Shown: one piece after another, positions 49,311 to 61,465 of the stretch | How positions within the stretch are numbered: the stretch's first letter is position 1 | How the letters are laid out: each line of letters begins with the position of its first letter | Source of the DNA: Trichopria drosophilae | Lineage: Eukaryota; Arthropoda; Insecta; Hymenoptera; Diapriidae | Length of the DNA stretch: 64,000 nucleotides | Direction: 5' to 3' | Assembly (NCBI GenBank): GCA_030407085.1 | Contig: CM059585.1 | Span: 109,543,501-109,607,500 of the forward strand | Made by a program: the position numbers and the translations under genes | The notes under the pieces: generated by a model | Databases searched by the model: none | The model's input: the letters and a program-made list of their open reading frames with translations, nothing else | What the model was told of the DNA's origin: nothing

Positions 49311-49600
49311 ATTTCGGGAAACTGACATCGGATTCGTAATCAGCGACCCCGAAAACCCCCAGTATGGATTTTCACGAAATTGCCTCAAATTGTTAAAATT
49401 TTGTCCGGCATATTGGATCCGCCATTTTGAATTTCGGGAAACCGACTTCGGGTTCGTAATCAGCGACCCCGAAAACCCCCCCGTATAGATTTTCACGAAT
49501 TTGTTTCAAATTGTCAAAATTTTGTCCGCCATATTGGATCTGCCATTTTGAATTTCGAAAAACTGACATCGGATTCGGAATCAGTGACCCTGAAAACATA
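49311..49600 (+). repeat. 120-bp tandem repeat inside the piggyBac-like element
   Basis: ATTTCGGGAA begins units at 49311 and 49431, and ATTTCGAAAA at 49552 (spacing 120 and 121). Each unit contains TTCGTAATCAGCGACCCCGA and CATATTGGATC.GCCATTTTG. The same unit appears outside this element at 35676-36155, about 37160-37230 and 56985-57200. Confidence 0.8.
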
Positions 49601-49843
49601 AGCAACGATAATTAAAACTACTTGTTTACTGCCGAATTTTTTCGGAATTGAATTAATCATACAAATAAGCGTGACTGACATTTTTAAGCGTAAATTTGTT
49701 TATAACAACAATAAAAAAAATAAAATTACTAAAAGTACTGCACTATTGACAAATATAAACCCTTATCACATTAAAAATGCAAAAAAAAATTTGAATATTA
49801 TATATAAATAGCAAAATATGACCAAAATAAGAAGGCTGAATCT

Positions 49844-49863
49844 GACGCCACTATAGTGGCGTC
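49844..49863. other. Perfect 20-bp palindrome near the piggyBac-like right end
   Basis: GACGCCACTATAGTGGCGTC is fully self-complementary and ends 14 bp inside the right terminus. Palindromic subterminal motifs are expected binding or hairpin sites in transposon ends. The related right end at 57301 keeps only a trace (CAGTCCCACTATG). Confidence 0.7.
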
Positions 49864-50001
49864 TGGGACTCAAAGGGTTAAACCATTTACTTCTATTTTC
49901 TATGTAGTGTTTTGTAACAAAATACTGATTTTATGATTTGTATCTAGTTATTGCCCAATTTACAACATAAGGAAAGGCCCATGCACATACAAAATACTAG
50001 A

Positions 50002-52699
50002 TAGAATTTATATAAAAGACAGTTAGGATTGCCGAAAAAAATCATATAATATACCGAATAATTTTAAAATAATGTCATTAGATGTAGTATCAGTATTTAT
50101 AAATATTTCAGTATATGTTTTAAATATTGTTGTTGATAAATTTGCTCGAAAATTGTATTACTTACAAATATACCAAAAAACGAATTTAAATATGGTCTTA
50201 GTTTAGTCTTTAATAACACTATCTTTTCTTTTATTATATACTATAAACATAAATATTATTCGACAACAAGTTATTATTTTACAATAAAATGTACGTCGTA
50301 CAATAGTTTTATATTGAAATGAACAATTATTGCTGATTTCAATAAATTTGTTTCTTTTTAATAAATTTTACTTAAAGTATTGAATATTCACAAACATATT
50401 TCAATAACTGTGCACACAAGAAATTCAAATAAACATCAATTTATTTTCATTTGTCTGTTTTCATGTTACATATCTATCTTTAAAAGGATTAATAGTTTCC
50501 AACGAAAGAAAAGCTGTGTACCAGACTTTTCATTAAAATTAATTAAATTGTACTGTATACTATTGTAAGGCAAAAAAGGATGTCATGATTTTCCAAATCG
50601 CGGTACCAGTATATCTAAACTGATATAAAGGATGTCCCAGAGATAGGTGAATGCCTATCAGTATTGAAGATCGCGGTGGCATAGAATGGACGACTAGAAT
50701 TGAACCCACATATTTATTTTAAAGCATCCTGACATTATGGTGATCGCTTCTGATATTATTAAGATACAAAGCAGTTTTCTCAAACCTTATCGAATATGCA
50801 ATATTTTATGGTTATCCAACAATACCGAGGTTAAAAAAGCGCACAATGGAAAACTTTATTTCGAATTTTCATCGAGTTTTCTGAAAATGTAATAAAAATC
50901 TGTCAAAACGATTATCAAATTGATGATCAATATATAACGCATTTTTTAAATTATATATAGTAAAACCCTCTGAAAGTGCATAAAACAACAACTGATTCAA
51001 TAAAATGAAATCCCAAAAAGAGTTCTGTCTTTTAAATCACCAACAGGTTAATTTCGACACAACAAATATTCTGTCTTTGTATTTTTCCTAATAAGAAGCC
51101 TTATTAAATGTGTATTCCAGTGATAATAACTTACTATTGATTGTATCCCTGACATCGAATTTCATAAGTAAATAAAAAATATCGATTACAACTAACTAAA
51201 TTTCGAATTAGGCGAATTTTATCCGAATTAGATCGGAGCAATTAGACCCGACGAAGGAAGATTCCCACGGGTATATTGGATCCCCCACCCCCGAACATGG
51301 TGTGTAGAACGTCTCCCTTCGAATGATCTAACATTATAAATGAGGCATAAATATAAGATTTTTTGAAATATTAAGCCTCTTAAGCCCAACAAAATTTAAA
51401 AACACTAAGTCGTCTTTAGCCTTGTTGTCTATGGAATATTCTGCAATCTCCTCTTCAAAAAATGTATAAATTAGTTAAACATTGATTCATATCGTAAAAC
51501 ATCGCTATAAATCGTTATATTGCTATGACACAAAATGTCGAAAGCCCAAGATTAAATTATTTTAAAATAAATTCTTAACAAATTCAGAATACATTGAATA
51601 AATATGTATGTGATGAGTAGATGGATTTTAAATGAGTATTTATATTTGATTTATATTTTTGACCTCAATTTTCTTAGAAATGCGACCTAAAATATGGATT
51701 TTGTGAACATTGGAATTTTCAACGTAAAAAATACACCGAAAATTGTATATATCTTACTAAAAATAGAATAATAAAACTCGTTTTGATCAACATTGTAATA
51801 AGTTCCAAAATTTAATATGTTTCCAATTCATTATCTAAAAAATATCACCAGATAGAGAAAATATTATTCTAATCTTTTTTTAGACTTTTTCATTTCCTGC
51901 AACTTTTGTTTCACATATTTTGGAATCTAAATCGAGATTAAAAAGTTAGAACCATTTGTTTATAAAATTACACCTATTTGAATCCGTTATTTTGGATTTT
52001 GAAAATCAGTAGTTCCAAAAACTCTTGAAAGCTTAAAAAATCGTCATATTACAAATTGTTCTCAGGTGTTCGTGACGTACACCTTTGGAGTGTAAAAACC
52101 ACTCTAGTATGCATGTCTACATCAACCTTCAACACTCAACAACCGATTTTGTCGTAATCAAATTTGAAGCATGAGAATTTAATTACTATCATTTCATATT
52201 TGCTAATTACATCCTGCAATATGCAACACGTCACGAATATCGACAAGAGGAACGACGCTGTCCTCGCCTGCAGATGATTCGATTTTGAAGCGTACCAATT
52301 CGGCAACTTAGAATCCTCCTCATTCATATTCTATGCATCACATCAAATTTTAGTTAATTCTAGTCATTAAATTATAGTAACAAATACACATACAGTAACC
52401 TGGGCATTTAATGCCAAGTATTATTATGCTAATTTAAAAATATTGTTATATTTAATCAAAAAGTATCTACTTACATCTATTATTTTTAAATGACCAGGCT
52501 TATACGTGATTAGTATAGTATAAAATTTCAATACAGACATTCGAAATAATATGTTAAGATGTACATACGGACAAAGATAGGCGCTTTTTGTCAATTATTA
52601 ATTGAACTATGGCAAAAATAAGGCTTACAGAATTATTAACCATATATGCCAACATTCCAAATATTTTTCCCCGAGTAATTTCGTGTGGGCGAGAAAAAA
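50002..52699. other. AT-rich intergenic stretch
   Basis: No gene recognised. Slightly less AT-rich patches at 50580-50760 and 51195-51330 carry no open frame or repeat I can identify. Confidence 0.35.
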
Positions 52700-52890
52700 G
52701 TACATTTTGCAACTAGGGAGCAAATTCGTGTTTGGCGATGAGTGTGAAGTTGACGCCAGAGCGAAATACGGGCAGCAATTATGCTTCAGGATATAGGTAT
52801 TTTAATCACTAGGGAGAAAAAGAGTTATTATTCTCTTGCGATATAGGAAGCAAAATAGCATTTTGAACCCCCGAGTATGAAAAATTATGT
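52700..52890 (+). repeat. AGGGAGCAAAAT dispersed repeat, copy 2
   Basis: GTACATTTTGCAACTAGGGA, then GCAAATTCGTGTTTGGCGAT, GAGTGTGAAGTTGACGCC and GCGATATAGGAAGCAAAATA match 39251-39470 in order. It is shorter and more diverged than copy 1. Confidence 0.55.
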
Positions 52891-55800
52891 ATAATTAATT
52901 TTCAGTTAGTATATAAAATTAATTATTGGCTTAATGTCTTTCTATAAGAAACTACTTGGACTAATAAATAAACCTGCACTGGTACAATGAATTTTATTTA
53001 TTAATTAATAATTGAACGAAAGAATAAAACATTACATATAATAATAGTAATTCTGTTAAAATAGTATAACTAATATGTTTAATGTGTGCAATAAATGTCA
53101 CTTTAACGATGTAAATTAAATATCATTTCGTTTTTATTTTGCATTTTATAGTATACGCATTTTCAAAATACAAACAATAATTCAAAAAGTGCTGAATAAT
53201 GCTCCGTAATTTTTTTCAACTTTTTACTATTCGCTGCGCTTTTCATTACAAAGAAAATGTCAGGCAGGCGCGGGTTGCAGCCCAGAAAGTGCGAAAGCGA
53301 GATAATTTTCCAGTTTTACGCGTACGGATAAGGTGGAAGTCTCAGTGGATGGCTGGAGGTTAGCGACTTGTCACCGAAAAAATAAACGTATGATAAAAAG
53401 AGAGACATTTTTAAAGGGTTTATTTTCTTTATCTTTACCACCACGACTTTTAAAATGATTTTTCCGTGCCATCGTTATTTTCATGTTTTCCACTTCTCAT
53501 AATATTTCCATGAATCCTTGAACAGTGACGTTTTCGCATAAATACTACATTATATTTGTGTGGCATATACTCGAGAAAACTAATATATTTGAATAGTCTA
53601 ATATTTTATCGGTTTTATTCACAACTGTAGAATAAATTAATTTTGGCCATTGCAGGAGAAAAATATTGGAGGAGTTTTCTACCTTTCGAGTTGCAAATTT
53701 TTAAAATAAAGTAGAATTTCATATGCACTAAACAAAAAAATTTGTTTGGCATGCGGGAGTAAAAGTTGATTTTACGCCCTTGTTAAGAAAATAAACGTTA
53801 TTTCATTATTGTGAGTTCTTTATTTTTATAATGCATTAATTTAATACACGTTTAACATCTTGAAGGAAGTAGTTGTGAAAGAACGCCATTATCATGTCCT
53901 AGGACATAAAAGTACTATTCTCCTCTTGCAATTCTTTCGTCCAATTTTTATCCATTTTTGGCCTTCTTTTATACATATTTGGCAATGGTATAATTTGTTA
54001 ACGTGACCATTTGACATCCTTTGAATCGAAAAATGATCTTTGGCCACAGACCCAGACTAAAAACTTCACAATTAGCTAAAATAAAATGGATAGCAGTGAT
54101 CAAAATTACATTTCACATGTCTCCGTTTCATAATTCAGAAGATTAAATAAATTAAGTTGACACGGGACGATTGCCATATTACCCTTAACCCCTGTGACAT
54201 TAGAGGTTAGGGGACTCACGCTTATTGAATAGTATACTAAACAATCACATTTATATGAGAGTTACATTCTGGCACGTGTCTGGTAATTGGAAAGCGCCTG
54301 GAAATGCTAATATATACTTATAATTTCAATTCATAACATCTACATGTTCAAGTTCACGTTATATACTATATCTGTAAACCAGGGGAAAGTTTAAATAAAA
54401 TGTTTACAATTGGAATTGGTTTTCACATTTTGTATAGATTAATTTAAAAAATAGTATTTGTGTTGTCTCCGTCGGAGTAACCCTCTCCAAATAAATTACA
54501 CTTTTGTCAACTTATTTAAAATCTTCGAAATACTTCTGATAATCATTGTTTAGTATAACTTTAAGCTTCTCCAGCGATGTCGTTTTTATATCTTCAATTC
54601 TTGCAAAAATGGTTTCCTCTTCAGAAAATGTTGATGACTATCACGTATTTCTTCAAAAGTTCAGCAATAATTTACGGATGTTCAGTAGTACCTAATCTTT
54701 AACATTTCCTGATATCCAAGAACATTTCAGTAATTTTCACAGACAATAGTTTCTACAAAGATGTTTATTTCGTATGCATTATCTTATAAATCGGTTTACA
54801 TCTTTACTTATAAATTCATATGATTAGAGTACGTACATCACAGTTTTAACTTTTAAATTACTACTTCTCGGGTTGATTTGAATCTATTTTTTTAATCAAT
54901 GCTACAAATGCATTAAATCTATTTACTTTTAATCAATTTCAATCGTGTATAGCGACCCTCGTACTCGTCTTATTAAAGGGTACATTTTATACTTGCGCAA
55001 TATTGATCTCTAGCGAAATTTTTAGAAAATGCTTGACCCGGTGCAAACAAAAAAAAATCGCTTCATACAATCCCCTGATACGTAATATTCTATTAAAGGG
55101 TCGGATGGAATATATACTTTGATACGTTTTTTACGTAAAACCATGCAGCAGAAAATTGATCCAAATACCATGAGAATTTCAATGCATTTGAATTCACTAT
55201 AATAGGATCTCAAAATAAATTAAAAAAGGGATAAAATGAATTCGAATTTCTAAAGACATTTGATGGATGAAAGTTATTATAAATGCTGAAATAATTTCAG
55301 ATTTCTTCAACGATTGAAATCGATTCATTAAAGCCCCAAACGGTGACATGCAAAAAGATCTGAATTTGTATTGACAACAAACATATTGAATTATAGAGTC
55401 TAATCAATTTTACAGATCGAACAGGATTCCTGTTTTTGTGGATAATACCGCTCATCAATCTGTCACTCAAACATCAGCACAACAGGAATGCATGCATGTA
55501 TTTATTATAGACAAAAAAGATTGTCTTTCATTATAGTTATTTTTTAAAGTGAATCTACACGACGAACTTTATAGATAAATAAGCGAATAAGTATGACCAG
55601 TAAAACTAATATTATTATGTCAATAACAAATATTATAACCTAGCATTTTTCTCAACAACTTAACTTTCCCTTTCTGAAATTTTATTTGTGTTCACTTGAT
55701 ATAAGTTATTAAACTTATTCATATTCACTTAAAAACATATTTTACATTTGCATGTATGTTTCATTGCAAATATATTATGTCAAGTTTGTGAACTGTACGA

Positions 55801-56405
55801 GGAAACGGAATTCGCTGGCAAATACTTCATCTGACACCCAAAAAATGAAGTAAAAAAAACCATAAATATCAATAGCCCGAGTAAATTAATGAGTGCACCT
55901 AACCTATAAAATTCGATGATGATATTACAAGTCAATCTGTGTTTAGATAATAATAAATATAGGTAGGGTTCTTGACCGCTTTAATCAAATTAAATAAACA
56001 ATTAAGTTTTCTCGGCAATACTGTCCTCTTACAAATTGAGAAAATGTAAACAAAGAAAATACGATAACTGGGATATCAGTTCACATCTAGCGCAATAAAT
56101 CATCCGGTACTTGTATGTAAAAATTATGAATCACATACTATTGGATATACTTTCCCTGGACGCGATATTCAATTTTAATTTTCTAGGTATATTTTTCATT
56201 TTATACTGCATTAAATGCCGGTATATAGCATCCAGATACCATAAGCCTTGCTGAAGAGCACAACATGGCATCCTGGTTCAAAACGCATTTTTCACAGTAG
56301 TTCAAGTTTTAAACGCTAGAGGCTAAAGGGATATTTTCTCTTTTTCTGTCTAATCTCTGATATCAACAGCTTTAATTATTCTATAATAATTTATAAATAT
56401 TAGTA
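52891..56405. other. AT-rich intergenic stretch
   Basis: No gene recognised. A small less AT-rich patch at 53260-53400 (GGCAGGCGCGGGTTGCAGCC) shows no exon structure. A short TTTTACGCCC/GGGAGTAAAA echo of the 39251 repeat occurs near 53755. Confidence 0.35.
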
Positions 56406-57626
56406 CCGTAAATCGGGGTAAAGTCGGCTCGACAGGAAAAGTCGGCCATTCGATAACCTATTTTAAAATATTTAATTATCCTTTTTCTAGATAGAAAAGT
56501 TGAAGATGCGCAATTGTTTTAGTTAGTAGGAATGTTAAACTTTCATTTATAGTTTATTTGACTCAAATTCATCGATAAGTTTTAATAAAAACGTCGTTCA
56601 TGTGTGACTGCATATTCAGCCTCTAAAGTAAATAGTGTAAAAAAAAGCACTTGTAAATAATTGTACAAATTTTGTTATGTAAAATAAAACCGTGTATCGC
56701 ACAGCCTATATCTCTAACCTAATTTACGATAAAAAATGACCTCAATAAGATCATTATAGATATCGCAAAATATCGATTTCTCTAAAAATGTAACATTTGT
56801 AGGGAAAAGTCGGCCATGGGGCGAATTTATAAAACAAAGGCGGATTCTTCTAGATTTTTCAAATATTCAACGGAACAATTACAGAATGCAACACGAGAAG
56901 CAGAGAAACGTCAAAAATCAATGTAATCAACATAATAGCGGCATTTAAAACCCCCCAGTACCAATTTTCATGTAAATCTAATCAAATTTCAGATTTTGGC
57001 CCGGCCATATTTCATCCGACAATTTGAATTACGAAAATCTGACGACATATTCTTAATCAGCGGCCCCGAAAACCCCCAAGTACAGAGTTTCATAGAAATC
57101 GAATTAAGCTTCGGATTTTCGTCTGCCATATTGGATCAGCCATTTTGAATTTTGTGCTTTTGACAACATATTCGTAAATAGCAGCCTCGAAAACCCCCGG
57201 GTACAAAATTTCAATCCATCATTGAAATAGATATTGGTTTACCTACATGAAGAAAATTATTTACAGGTAGGACACTGACAGTCCCACTATGCCTCAAAGG
57301 GTTAAAGAGCAGTTTTCACAGTTAGAAATTTATGAGATGGCCATATTTTATTTCCGATGGTGTTACAAAAATGTTTTGTTTTATTACAATAGCTTACTTT
57401 TTCGATGTATGACGATAGCCGACTTTTCCCCGCATTTGGGGTAAAAGTTGGCGATGACAAAATAGTATATACCGTTAATTCTAAGAAATAATTTTCTTTT
57501 CTATTACATAAATCTTAAAACAGAAGAGTTAGAGATTACATATTAAAAATACAAATAATTATTTTAAGTTTTCTCATGAGGATTGAGAAAATCATGAAAA
57601 GTAGCCGACTTTACCCCAATTTACGG
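56406..57626. mobile_element. 1.2-kb TA-flanked element with CCGTAAAT ends
   Basis: The left end CCGTAAATCGGGGTAAAGTC and the right end GACTTTACCCCAATTTACGG form inverted repeats of about 24 bp, flanked by TA (56404-56405 and 57627-57628). Internal echoes of the end (GGGAAAAGTCGGCCATGGGG about 56800; TTTGGGGTAAAAGTTGGC about 57435) act as subterminal repeats. The TA target and size suit a non-autonomous Tc1/mariner-type element. Its interior contains a piggyBac-like fragment (about 56950-57301). No transposase is recognisable. Confidence 0.75.
56950..57301. mobile_element. Right-hand fragment of a piggyBac-like element
   Basis: ACTATGCCTCAAAGGG-TTAA (TTAA 57302-57305) matches the right terminus of the element at 48553-49877. 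Two 120-bp units precede it (TTCTTAATCAGCGGCCCCGA about 57051; CTGCCATATTGGATCAGCC about 57123). No left terminus was recognised; it is either deleted or diverged. Confidence 0.6.
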
Positions 57627-57902
57627 TACCAGTAAAAAAATATTTGATGACGATAAGATAAGAAGTAAATTCACTTTTAAGTAAATAAAATTAGATATTG
57701 CATAGTATTATAATCAAAATATTATCGATATTAAAATATACCTAGAAATACTTGAACGAACTGCATCATCGAATAACGTGAAAATAAATTATTTATTAAC
57801 TAAGTTCAATTTGAATTTAGGAAGTAAGCGTGTTGAAAATAATGATCTCTCATAAAGATTTAATTATTTCTGTTCGTTGTAAAGTTATATTCGATTTTCT
57901 AG

Positions 57903-59158
57903 GATGAATTAGAGGATTCAGAATTGGAAAATTCTGACGAAGAGTCAAACTCCAAAAAGAGAAAATAGCGACGGATGAAAACGAAATAAAACGATAAAAA
58001 GAAAAAAAACGTATATTATGACATATCTCACGGTACCCAAATGCGAAGGACTGTCTCATGAAGGTCTACAAACAACGAGATGGCAATGAATTAGCTTATT
58101 GCAAGATATGCTATCAAACTATCACTGCTCAAAGACATGATATCCACACAGTCAATTAGAAAAGCATGTTTTTAATTCGAATCAAATCTCGATGTCGCAC
58201 ACGCTGCCAGAAGTTAAAGTTTATGCAATTTCAGACGCCGTTAAACGAGCCGAATAAAAACTATCGGGCTTTTTCACAGCACAGAAGTTCATTATGCGCT
58301 GATATTTTTTCAGATTCATAAATAGCAAGAAAGATTACTATTAAGAGAACGAAAGCAACGGCTATTGTGACATCTACAATAAGAAAATCTTTCAAAAAGC
58401 ACTGTATGCAAAATTGCAGATACCGGGATGCTTTTTTTCTCTAATTTTAGACGAAACGACGGATACGTCTGTAAAATAACAATGTGCCACAACCACCATA
58501 TGTTATGATGTAACGAAAGATGCAGTATACACAGAGTTGCTTTAAAAGCAATTGCAGAAGGTGATGCCACAAGTCTGGTTAACTGCATAAAAGACTCTTT
58601 TTCTAATAGTCTAGAAAACTATCACATTCCAGCGTCGAACTTTGTTGGATTTTCATCAGATACTATAATAAAATGACTGGAGCAAATCATTATGTCCTTT
58701 CTGTATTAAAATCCCAATTCCCGGATATTGTTACCATCAGATGTTCGTGTCATTTGATACATTCAACATCATCGAAAGCCTGTCTAAAACTTCCAAGAAG
58801 TGTAGAATATTTGTTAAGAAATCTAAGCGCCCATTTCAGAGTAGTTGTTCCAGGCACTGACAAAATTTCAAATATTCCATGAGATTGAGATTCATAAAAT
58901 TTTGAGTCCAGCGACCACTCGTTGACTTTCACTGGAGGCCTGCGTTGATAGAGTGCTAGAGCAATACGTTTCCATAAAAGAATATCTTCAATAGTCTCAA
59001 GCCAGTTTTAAAATGCTTCTCAGTTTTATATAGATTCGTATCAATCTCTAGATAACGAGTGGAGGCAGCGTGCATTGTTAGACCACTCCAAGCTGACACT
59101 TGATCTGAGCATAATCGCAGAAATATGCACTGTAAATAAGAAAAAACTAGTTCTATGC
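57903..59158 (+). pseudogene. Relic hAT-superfamily transposase, disrupted
   Basis: Fragments in shifting plus-strand frames follow the order of a hAT transposase. There is an acidic leader (DELEDSELENSDEES, 57903), then a zinc-finger-like YCKICYQTITAQRHDI with a following H-x5-H after a frameshift (58031-58180). Next come IKRTKATAIV (about 58335), LILDETTDTSV with the first catalytic-type Asp (about 58440), and NFVGFSSDT with the second (about 58630). Then CSCHLIHSTSSKACLKLPRS (about 58745), a TRWLSLEACVDRVLEQ motif whose Trp codon is now TGA (about 58915), and DNEWRQRALLDHSKLTLDL (about 59055). Many stops and shifts make it inactive. The C-terminal dimerisation part is missing; a MITE starts at 59162. 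TIRs of the parent element were not recognised. Confidence 0.78.
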
Positions 59159-59161
59159 CTA

Positions 59162-59620
59162 CTGAAAATTCTCAGTTGAGATCTCACGTGAGAATTCATC
59201 GGAGAATTCACTGTGAGATCTCAGTAAGAACGTTAGAATTCACACGAGAAATCGGGTGAGAACTCCGCTGGGATCTCCGAAAATTCCCAAAAACAGAAAT
59301 CTGATAAAATGTTGGTGATTATGTAATGGGAGGTTGACATCGAATCGATTAATTTGAACCTAAGTTGAGGTTTTGAAAAACAGCAAAAATAAAAAACATA
59401 CAGCTGAATTCTCTTAAGAACCTTGAGAAACACAAAAAGTATTTTGTTTAAATCCTTCCCCTCTCCGCGATTGCGCGTTTGGAGTATTTTTCTTTTCTAA
59501 ATTTCTAGATGAGTTCGTATATGAGGAAATTTTCAACGGAGTTGGCTCACCTAATTTCCACATTCCCACATGATAGCTCGAGTGAGATGTCACAATGAAT
59601 TCTCAGCTGAGAATTTTCAG
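59162..59620. mobile_element. 459-bp TA-flanked MITE with CTGAAAATTCTCAG ends
   Basis: Left end CTGAAAATTCTCAGTTGAGA and right end TCTCAGCTGAGAATTTTCAG are inverted repeats flanked by TA (59160-59161 and 59621-59622). Subterminal GAGATCTCA and GAGAATTC motifs repeat near both ends. No coding sequence. It lies directly after the relic hAT transposase and may have interrupted it. Confidence 0.78.
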
Positions 59621-59622
59621 TA

Positions 59623-60261
59623 AGGATGTTTACACCTGAATTGTACATAAAACCCTAGCACAATTTACAGTGTGCCTGTAATTTAACATTCTCCGTGCTA
59701 TTTTTACTTCAAAAACTATGGAAAATTAAAAAGACGATGTAAAATTACCACCCTCATTACTGGTATTTTTATCTCCAGCTTTGACGTTGTAAATTTACAT
59801 TTCCATCGTAAATTTTATGTTTATGTTAAATTTCCTTCTATTTTCGAATGATTTTTACTAAATTGTAATTTTACTACGAAAATAATAAGTAATTTCAACA
59901 AAACTGTAAAAACTCGGAAATGTAATTTTACTTTTACTTTACGCAGTCCTGTGTTGCATAGGATTTTTTTTAATACTACGGGCATGGGACTCGATAATTG
60001 GCGCCCAATGATCTCACTGCAGGACGAAAAATCGAGTTCTACTCCCGGACAAAAAACTGTAAGACACATAATAGAAGCTTCATGAAATTTGAAACTGTAA
60101 TAAATTAATAGAAAAACAGGGTATCGAAAATGAAGGTGGCATTGTAAATTTCGAACCAACATCAAAAATTTACGGCACAAATAAGAACGTTACTAATACC
60201 AGCGGAAATTTCCAAAAATTAAAATAAAAATATTATATAATGTTATAAACTATGTATACTA
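59623..60261. other. Spacer without a recognised gene
   Basis: TGTAAATTTAC-like motifs recur (59700-60150), suggesting an older inverted-repeat remnant, but no boundaries are resolved. The 119-codon minus frame 59821-60180 has no recognised family. Confidence 0.35.
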
Positions 60262-60769
60262 TTAAGAGGATTCTAAAGTACTCGACCGAAAAGGTAGAAA
60301 TTTTCACTAAAAACTGTAAAGAAAAAGCGACTGAAACGATTTTTCGAAATTCGGGCATTTCTATAGACGGTATCATAGAAAATGCCAAAGACATTAATTC
60401 AGCACTGACCGAGAATTTTTGGAAATAAATAAAAATCACTTATCTATTTAGTTGGTATTTTTTTATGAAAGTTTATAATAGTGCTTAGAATTGCCCGTAG
60501 AAAGTCCGAATTTTAAAAATGTTATTCAGTTATCTTTTATGTACGTTTTTTAGTGAAATTTCCTACCTTACCGGTGTAAGGGCAATTCTAAGCATGATAA
60601 ACTAACCGAGAATTTCCGGAAATAGGTGATTTTTATTTATTTTCGAAAAATCTCGCTCAATTAGCAATGAATTTCCTTGGCATTTTCTAGGTTACGGTCT
60701 ATACCCTATCGCACGAGGCAACCGAAAATCGGTAGACTTGTGCAGGGAGTTGACCCAGAATTGACAGAC

Positions 60770-61070
60770 AATTAACGAATGCCGATTTTGGGTCGATTTT
60801 CAGTGGACTTTTACCAAATTGACCTAATAATGACCTAATCAAAATGGATTAATCGGTCAACTTCGTGAAAGTCGACTGAAAATCGACTGAAAATCGACCG
60901 AAAATGACCGATAAACGACCATAGTCGGCATTCGGTCAATTTTGGGTCGATTTTCAGTCGACTTTTACTAAATAGACCTAATATTGACCTAATTAAAATG
61001 CATTAATCGGTCAACTTTGTAAAAGTCGAATGAAAATCGACCGTAATCGGCAGTCGGTCAATGGCCACTT
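60770..61070 (+). repeat. 154-bp GTCGA-rich tandem repeat, left arm
   Basis: TGGGTCGATTTTCAGT.GACTT occurs at about 60789 and again 154 bp later. Each unit contains GACCTAAT.TTGACCTAAT-type direct repeats, GATTAATCGGTCAACTT and several GTCGACTGAAAATCGAC palindromes. The mirror image lies at about 63010-63320 in the right arm and is almost identical. Confidence 0.75.
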
Positions 61071-61465
61071 AATTTTGGATCGATTATTTGCACAAGTCAA
61101 CCGATTTACGGTCGATTCTTTGCACAAGTTGACCGATTTACGGTTGATTTTCAGTCAATTTTCGGTCCGACAAGATAGTAATTGGATTAAAATTGTAATT
61201 TTTATTCAATTTGTAATTAGTAATTTTTTATTTACGGTTTTCAGTGAAAATTCCTACCTTATCATTCCAACACTTTAGAACCCTCTAAAATAAAAAAAAA
61301 CATATATATATATACAACTAATTTTTATGCAAGTTATTTTTTAAACTAATTAATGATTTGTTAGTACGATATTAAGTAATAAGATTAAATTGAGTAAATA
61401 TTTGCGTTTTTTAATAATTTTACATTAATTTTTATAAAACTTAATGTACTTTACACGAAACTTAA

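Larger units (their letters stand above)
48553..49877. mobile_element. 1.3-kb non-autonomous piggyBac-like element
   Basis: TTAA-CCCTTTGAGACCCAC at 48549 and GTCTGGGACTCAAAGGG-TTAA at 49881 give TIRs of about 14 bp beginning CCC and a TTAA target duplication, the hallmarks of piggyBac elements. A perfect 20-bp palindrome (49844-49863) lies just inside the right end. The interior carries 120-bp repeats (direct at 49311, 49431, 49552; inverted relatives at 48615-48870) with a GCCATATTGGATCCGCC core. No transposase frame is present. R1 copies A and B preserve the unoccupied target (…AGTTTTAATTCATTT in B, about 18208). Confidence 0.82.
46975..50001 (-). repeat. Interspersed repeat family R1, copy D, broken by two TTAA insertions
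   Basis: R1 sequence runs 46975-47305, 48031-48548 and 49882-50001. It is interrupted by elements at 47310-48026 and 48553-49877, each bounded by TTAA. Landmarks shared with the other copies include the ATC-rich tract (about 48045-48094), GTTAACATTTTCATCAGTTA (about 48116), ACAATATAATTATAAACTGA (about 48229) and TTGTATCTAGTTATTGCCCA (about 49937). Copy B preserves both uninterrupted sites. Confidence 0.65.
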
